In this document: positions 60,651 to 64,000 of the stretch, one piece after another
How the letters are laid out: the number at the start of each line of letters is the position of its first letter
Position numbering within the stretch: the stretch's first letter is position 1
Program-made: the position numbers and the translations under genes
NCBI GenBank assembly: GCA_964392265.1
Contig: CAYMOS010000003.1
Span: forward strand, 62,001 to 126,000
Length of the DNA: 64,000 nucleotides
Reading direction: 5' to 3'
Origin: CALMAK01 sp964392265
GTDB taxonomy: Bacteria > Patescibacteriota > Saccharimonadia > Saccharimonadales > Saccharimonadaceae
The notes under the pieces: model-generated
Told to the model about the DNA's origin: nothing
Database searches by the model: none
The model's input: the letters and a program-made list of their open reading frames with translations, nothing else

Positions 60651-60845
60651 ATGGCAGACGTAAAAAAGAAGCAACAATGGGATCAGGAGCAACATGACCT
60701 GTGGCGTAGTCTTCGCAAGGAGAACTATCAACACTGGCGCGCCTGGGGCTCATGGTTCAGCTGGGGTTCACCAGTTGGCCTAGGGCTAATCTTTGTTGAA
60801 TTGGCGATTGCTTTTGCGATAGTCAAATGGGCGCTGAGTCTGTAA
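60651..60845 (+). CDS. Small single-helix membrane protein
   Basis: A 64-residue protein: a Trp-rich charged N-terminus (WDQEQHDLWRSLRKENYQHWRAWGSWFSWG) and one membrane helix (GLIFVELAIAFAIVKWAL). AAGGAG is placed well before the ATG. The 150 bases upstream hold an inverted repeat CTATATCT / AGATATAG but no other gene. Function unknown. Confidence 0.65.
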   Translation: MADVKKKQQWDQEQHDLWRSLRKENYQHWRAWGSWFSWGSPVGLGLIFVELAIAFAIVKWALSL

Positions 60846-60872
60846 ACGACCAGCGTCCCTGCAGAGCAAAAA

Positions 60873-60910
60873 CCAATACAAAAACCCACCGTGAAGGTGG
60901 GATTTTGTAT
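60873..60910 (-). terminator. Terminator of the tRNA-Thr/tRNA-Tyr operon
   Basis: A long stem (CCAATACAAAA with TTTTGTATTGG, and CCCACC with GGTGGG inside) begins at the CCA end of tRNA-Tyr and continues into a T run on the minus strand. Confidence 0.8.
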
Positions 60911-60995
60911 TGGTGCCGGAGGTAAGACTCGAACTTACGAAGGCTTACGCCGGGAGATTTACAGTCTCCTGTCATTGCCACTAGACGACTCCGGC
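60911..60995 (-). tRNA. tRNA-Tyr (anticodon GTA)
   Basis: Acceptor GCCGGAG / CTCCGGC, anticodon stem GGAGA / TCTCC around loop CTGTAAA, and a long variable arm (GGCGTAAGCC), as expected for class II tRNA-Tyr. CCA is encoded. Confidence 0.96.
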
Positions 60996-61002
60996 CTATA
61001 CA

Positions 61003-61079
61003 TGGAGCCGCTTCACGGATTCGAACCGTGGACCTACTGTTTACAAAACAGTTGCTCTAACCAACTGAGCTAAAGCGGC
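61003..61079 (-). tRNA. tRNA-Thr (anticodon TGT)
   Basis: Acceptor GCCGCTT / AAGCGGC, anticodon stem ACTGT / ACAGT around loop TTTGTAA, T arm GGTTCGAATCC; CCA encoded. It lies seven bases upstream of tRNA-Tyr, in the same transcript. Confidence 0.97.
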
Positions 61080-61116
61080 ACGTTTAGAGGACACGACCCT
61101 TTGAGGGTACTGATAT

Positions 61117-61145
61117 ATGATACATGGACCGACCAAAGATTGCAA
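61117..61145 (-). promoter_or_regulatory. tRNA-Thr/tRNA-Tyr promoter
   Basis: On the minus strand TTGCAA (61140-61145), 17-nt spacer, TATCAT (61117-61122). Confidence 0.75.
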
Positions 61146-61159
61146 CCCCTGTGAGGCAG

Positions 61160-61813
61160 CTACATAACCACTTTTCGCGGCTGACGAATACGTCGAGGCT
61201 GGCCTTCTGGAATAATCAATTTGGCGGCCTTTTCTCGCAGTTCGATTGCTAGATCAGACTGCCCCGTCCGATCATAGGCGTCTGCAAGGATATTGAGTGT
61301 CTGTGGAATAGGATCTAACTCAACTGCACGCTCTAACGCGTCAATTACCTTCTTTTTATTACCCAGTTTCTCCTGCACCTTTGCGTAGGCAATGTGACGT
61401 GAGGCCAGTTCGCCGTCGATCTCGAGTGCTTGCTCGAAGGCAAGCGCCGCCTTGTCGTAATCACCCGTTTCAAAATAGATTAACCCGACATTATGAAGGC
61501 TGCTTGCGCTTGGCTCGAGGCTCTGGGCAATCTCAAAGCATTCAATGGCGTCTTTATACTGTTGCTGCTTGACATAGAGAATACCAAGACGATTATAGGC
61601 ACTGGCATTACGCTCATCGACACGCAAAATCGTCAGGAGCGCCTTTTCTGCTCGTAAGAACTTGTTTTCCTGCAGGGATTCTTGGGCAATCGACCACAAC
61701 TGATCAAGCTTTTCAGAGATCTTTGAAGGAAGGTCAGTGGCTACTTCGGCAATTGTCTGCTTTTGATAGAGTACCCATACCCCTAAAAGCGCAATTAATA
61801 ACAGTGCTAACAT
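61160..61813 (-). CDS. TPR-repeat membrane-anchored protein
   Basis: A 217-residue protein with an N-terminal membrane helix (LALLLIALLGVWVLY) and about four to five tetratricopeptide repeats (ASAYNRLGILYVKQQQYKDAIECFEIAQSLEP is one when read in two halves; NVGLIYFETGDYDKAALAFEQAL the next), ending in a basic tail. TPRs give a protein-binding scaffold. It follows holB by 27 bases. Confidence 0.88.
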   Translation of the reverse strand: MLALLLIALLGVWVLYQKQTIAEVATDLPSKISEKLDQLWSIAQESLQENKFLRAEKALLTILRVDERNASAYNRLGILYVKQQQYKDAIECFEIAQSLEPSASSLHNVGLIYFETGDYDKAALAFEQALEIDGELASRHIAYAKVQEKLGNKKKVIDALERAVELDPIPQTLNILADAYDRTGQSDLAIELREKAAKLIIPEGQPRRIRQPRKVVM

Positions 61814-61840
61814 ATACGTTGTATTATATCACAGCTTTCC

Positions 61841-62683
61841 TTAGGATAGCAGAGCATCCGCCAAGGCAAGACGAACGTTGCCATTCGCTCCAAGCCGCAC
61901 GATAGCGCCCTCTAGGCGCTCTAGCAGCTGCCTTGTGGTGTCATCTAGCTCTTTTTTTTGCATCACCTCGCGCTTTAACAACTGCACCATATAGGAGACG
62001 ATCGACAGTGCCGTTGTCCGATCATCCTTTAATTGCTGACACAATACTAATCGCTCGTACTGAGTACCTTGAATCATCGCCCTTGCCTGGCGTAATTTCG
62101 TTGCTTCGGCTTCAAATTGCTGGGGATTATTCGCTAACTGTGTCAGAAGACCCGGCTGACCCTCAGCGATAAACAGCAATTGCGCCTTGGTAGTTGGATC
62201 ACTCACTTTCAATGAGGTCAGTAACGCTTCTGACTGATGTCGATCAATGGGTCGAATCTTTACCTGCTGAACACGTGACAGGACTGTTGGGAGTAGTTTC
62301 GCCGGCTGATGACAGACAAGGATAAAAGTAATATGATCACTCGGCTCTTCCAGCAGCTTTAAGAAGGCGTGTTGCGCACCCAGGGTCATTGTATCAGCAT
62401 GGGAGATGATAAGGCACTGGTGCTTGTTACTCTTGGTGCGTGTTTGTTCGTACAGACGCCGAATAATATCAATCGTGATACTTCCCCGCTCGAGGTTTAC
62501 CTTCTCCTCATACTCGGGGAGGATGACCATCGCCGTTGCCCCTGCCTCATGGGCCAACCACGCTGCTGCGGTGTCGAGTCCGGCGCCCGACTTGCCGTGC
62601 AGTAGCATGCCTTGCGGCAAATGCGCGGCATATGATGTCAATTCTGCCCGTGTTACCGCGTCAAAAAGCGGCCGGACGGTCAT
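61841..62683 (-). CDS. holB: DNA polymerase III delta-prime-like subunit, zinc module absent
   Basis: Clamp-loader subunit; 280 residues, shorter than the usual 330. The degenerate P-loop MLLHGKSGAGLDTAAAWL lacks the GK[ST], as expected of the ATPase-inactive delta-prime. CLIISHADTMTLGAQHAFLKLLEEPSDHITFILVCHQPAKLLPTVLSRVQ has the SRC-like arginine region, when read in halves. The Cys4 zinc module between P-loop and Walker B is missing, as in the DnaX of this window. It overlaps the rluD-like gene by four bases. Confidence 0.85.
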   Translation of the reverse strand: MTVRPLFDAVTRAELTSYAAHLPQGMLLHGKSGAGLDTAAAWLAHEAGATAMVILPEYEEKVNLERGSITIDIIRRLYEQTRTKSNKHQCLIISHADTMTLGAQHAFLKLLEEPSDHITFILVCHQPAKLLPTVLSRVQQVKIRPIDRHQSEALLTSLKVSDPTTKAQLLFIAEGQPGLLTQLANNPQQFEAEATKLRQARAMIQGTQYERLVLCQQLKDDRTTALSIVSYMVQLLKREVMQKKELDDTTRQLLERLEGAIVRLGANGNVRLALADALLS

Positions 62684-63840
62684 GCTGATAAGGCCTTTGT
62701 CGTAAAATCATCTGGTACGTCGGCGGTAAAGACTTTGCGCTCGCCACCTGGGATGGTTACTTCTAGTGAGTGCGCATGAAGATACAGTCTCTCCGCTGAA
62801 TCACCGCCATACACCCTGTCTCCCACGATTGGCGTACCAATATACTGCATGTGTACACGTAACTGATGGGTACGTCCCGTGCGTGGCTGCAACTCCACCA
62901 ACGAGTAGCGTTCACCCGATAGCGTTACACGATAGGTTGTCTGTGCAGACTTACCAGCTGCATCAACCCGAAAAGTACTCGGCGCGGTTGGATTGCGGCC
63001 AATTGGGAGGTCGATCAGCGCCGTCTCCTGTTTTGGATGCCCTGTCACCACGGCCATGTACTGTTTCTTCGTTTTACGATCAGCAAACTGTTTTTGCAGC
63101 AATAGAGCCGTTTCTTCGTTGCGGGCCCCAATCATCACCCCGCTAGTGTCGCGGTCAAGACGGTGAACAATACCTGGACGGTTCGTATCAAGGTTATATG
63201 TCGCATACCGACGGAAAAACTCAGCCACTGTAAATTCATCATTGAGAGCACCTTTGGCGTGCGTGAGAATACCGACTGGCTTGTTAATCACCACGACATT
63301 ATCATCTACATAGATAATAGGTAATGATTCACCAGAAAAATCTGTTGGCCGTGGTATAGTAATGGCAATCGTATCATTCTCGGTCACTTCAAACTTAGGA
63401 GATTCTTGCACGACCTGATTTACCATCACATGACCGGCCTTGATATGTTTTTGCCAGGTACTTCGGGAGGTGTCGGGATACCGTTCGGCGAGTTCGATAT
63501 CAAGCCGTTTCTTGTCGGATAACGCCACGAAAAGGTAGACATCCTTACCCTTGAACGGCAATCCATAGGTCATCAGGTGATCGTTTGGGTTGGGCACTAC
63601 CTCGCCCGTCTCATCTTGTTTGACCGTCCGCACTTGGCTGATAATAGCCGCCTCGTTATCCTCTGCCGTATCATCAAAGACAATGTAATATTTGCGTTTC
63701 AAAAAGCGAAAAGACACCATCGTACTCGTCGGCAGTGGATGATAGAATGCCAATTGCTCGATATGGCGCGGCACGTGTTCATCACCAGCCATATCAAACC
63801 GTCGCAAAATTGCTAGTGCATCGCTCGAAGTAACTTTCAT
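62680..63840 (-). CDS. RluA/RluD-family pseudouridine synthase with N-terminal extra domain
   Basis: A 386-residue enzyme; typical RluD is about 320. The catalytic motif is GIVHRLDRDTSGVMI near 230 (Asp in RLDRDTSG), and LQPRTGRTHQLRVHMQYIGTPIVGDRVYG near 325 is the conserved C-terminal block. An S4 domain precedes it (about 105-165: DIELAERYPDTSRSTWQKHIKAGHVMVN). Residues 1-105 are an extra domain that I do not recognise (FRFLKRKYYIVFDDTAED). The ATG directly follows the trpS stop, with GAGGAA as ribosome site. Confidence 0.9.
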   Translation of the reverse strand: MKVTSSDALAILRRFDMAGDEHVPRHIEQLAFYHPLPTSTMVSFRFLKRKYYIVFDDTAEDNEAAIISQVRTVKQDETGEVVPNPNDHLMTYGLPFKGKDVYLFVALSDKKRLDIELAERYPDTSRSTWQKHIKAGHVMVNQVVQESPKFEVTENDTIAITIPRPTDFSGESLPIIYVDDNVVVINKPVGILTHAKGALNDEFTVAEFFRRYATYNLDTNRPGIVHRLDRDTSGVMIGARNEETALLLQKQFADRKTKKQYMAVVTGHPKQETALIDLPIGRNPTAPSTFRVDAAGKSAQTTYRVTLSGERYSLVELQPRTGRTHQLRVHMQYIGTPIVGDRVYGGDSAERLYLHAHSLEVTIPGGERKVFTADVPDDFTTKALSA

Positions 63841-64000
63841 TTATTTCCTCAAACCAACTGCTTTTTGCACGCGTAGTAATGTTGCATTTGCTACTTCACG
63901 GGCGACGTACTCACTTTGTTCTAACTTGGCAAGGACTACCGCGTCATCAACAGCCGCCAAACGTGTTTGGAAATCCGTCAGAAATGCTGCCATCTCATCA
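63841..64000 (-). CDS. trpS: Tryptophan--tRNA ligase, C-terminal end (partial)
   Basis: Only the last 52 codons are in the window; the gene continues past the right edge. The residues DEMAAFLTDFQTRLAAVDD, LAKLEQSEYVAREVANATL and RVQKAVGLRK fit the helical end of class I TrpS (G/A-x-x-x-A-R-x-x-A-x-x-TL-x-x-V-x-x-x-G-L). The match is by pattern and the catalytic motifs cannot be checked. It probably heads a trpS-rluD-holB-TPR operon. Confidence 0.6.
   Translation of the reverse strand, partial: DEMAAFLTDFQTRLAAVDDAVVLAKLEQSEYVAREVANATLLRVQKAVGLRK

Noticed and set aside
1..64000. TGA read as glycine (Gracilibacteria/Absconditabacteria code)
   Set aside because: Several genes end with TGA exactly at ATGA overlaps, and protein families end at their normal lengths.
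1..64000. CRISPR arrays, insertion sequences, integrases or prophage genes
   Set aside because: No regular spaced repeats and no transposase, integrase or phage motif were found in any frame.

Overview
The window reads as a chromosomal segment of a Candidatus Saccharibacteria (TM7) or closely related Patescibacteria/CPR genome. The basis is: very tight gene packing with overlapping stops; CPR-style versions of core proteins (clamp-loader subunits without zinc modules, RecR with an eroded zinc finger, a cysteine-free L33, L1 with a long N-terminal extension, SecE with a long charged N-terminus); an LPxTG-type surface protein with PKD/DUF11 repeats; and a gene set rich in housekeeping and poor in biosynthesis. 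TGA is used as an ordinary stop (ATGA overlaps), so the recoded Gracilibacteria/Absconditabacteria are unlikely. The assignment is an inference; no 16S rRNA gene is present.

Layout. 1-3.6 kb: LPTTG-anchored surface protein, tgt, a small ribbon-helix-helix-like protein. 3.6-14.5 kb: AI-2E family permease, then a long minus-strand run with cysS, a DHH phosphoesterase, an HD hydrolase, recR, ybaB, a GT-C-like membrane protein, dnaB, dnaX, a DUF2797 protein and a conserved hypothetical. 14.7-16 kb: rplL and rplJ behind an L10-leader-type RNA with a candidate attenuator. 16-21.5 kb: plus-strand folate/thymidylate block (dihydrofolate reductase, an APH-like kinase, a cytidylyltransferase-like protein, HIT protein, dCMP-deaminase-like protein, thyA). 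21.5-28 kb: glycosyltransferase, rplA, a pilin, a laterally acquired cdsA-like gene, rplK, nusG, secE. 28-33 kb: GT2, sensor histidine kinase, M48/SprT-like peptidase, P-loop kinase, DUF2207-like membrane protein. 33-39 kb: a glycogen branching enzyme interrupted by a G10 tract, membrane proteins, UbiA prenyltransferase, plsY and a second, native cdsA. 39-46 kb: a Fur-family regulator divergent from a CooC/ParA-like ATPase plus a degenerate SDR, then a shrunken EPSP-synthase homologue, GNAT, ATPase, tRNA-Trp and MscS. 45.6-51.6 kb: NDH-2-like oxidoreductase and an alpha-glucan operon (GT4/GT5-like, GH57, GH15). 51.7-64 kb: tRNA-Thr, an ABC exporter pair, a GC-rich pyrFE cassette, rpmG, SPFH protein, a THEP1-SWIM fusion, small enzymes, tRNA-Thr/tRNA-Tyr, TPR protein, holB, an rluD-type synthase and the 3' end of trpS.

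How the genes connect. Nucleotide metabolism is skewed to thymidylate (dCMP deaminase, thyA, DHFR) plus the last two UMP steps (pyrF, pyrE). PlsY with CdsA gives a partial phospholipid pathway. The GT4-GH57-GH15 operon with glgB suggests synthesis, remodelling and breakdown of a glycogen-like store. Promoters are strikingly regular: many have TTGACA/TTGCAA-like -35 boxes, 17-nt spacers and TG-extended -10 boxes, and a group of genes has the -10 so close to the start codon that the mRNA should be leaderless.

The items I would look at first are the glgB G10 tract, the miniature EPSP-synthase homologue, the Fur-box divergon controlling a CooC-like ATPase and a catalytically degenerate SDR, the THEP1-SWIM fusion, and the self-contained foreign pyrFE and cdsA cassettes with inverted-repeat elements. 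I see no CRISPR array, insertion sequence, prophage or rRNA gene.
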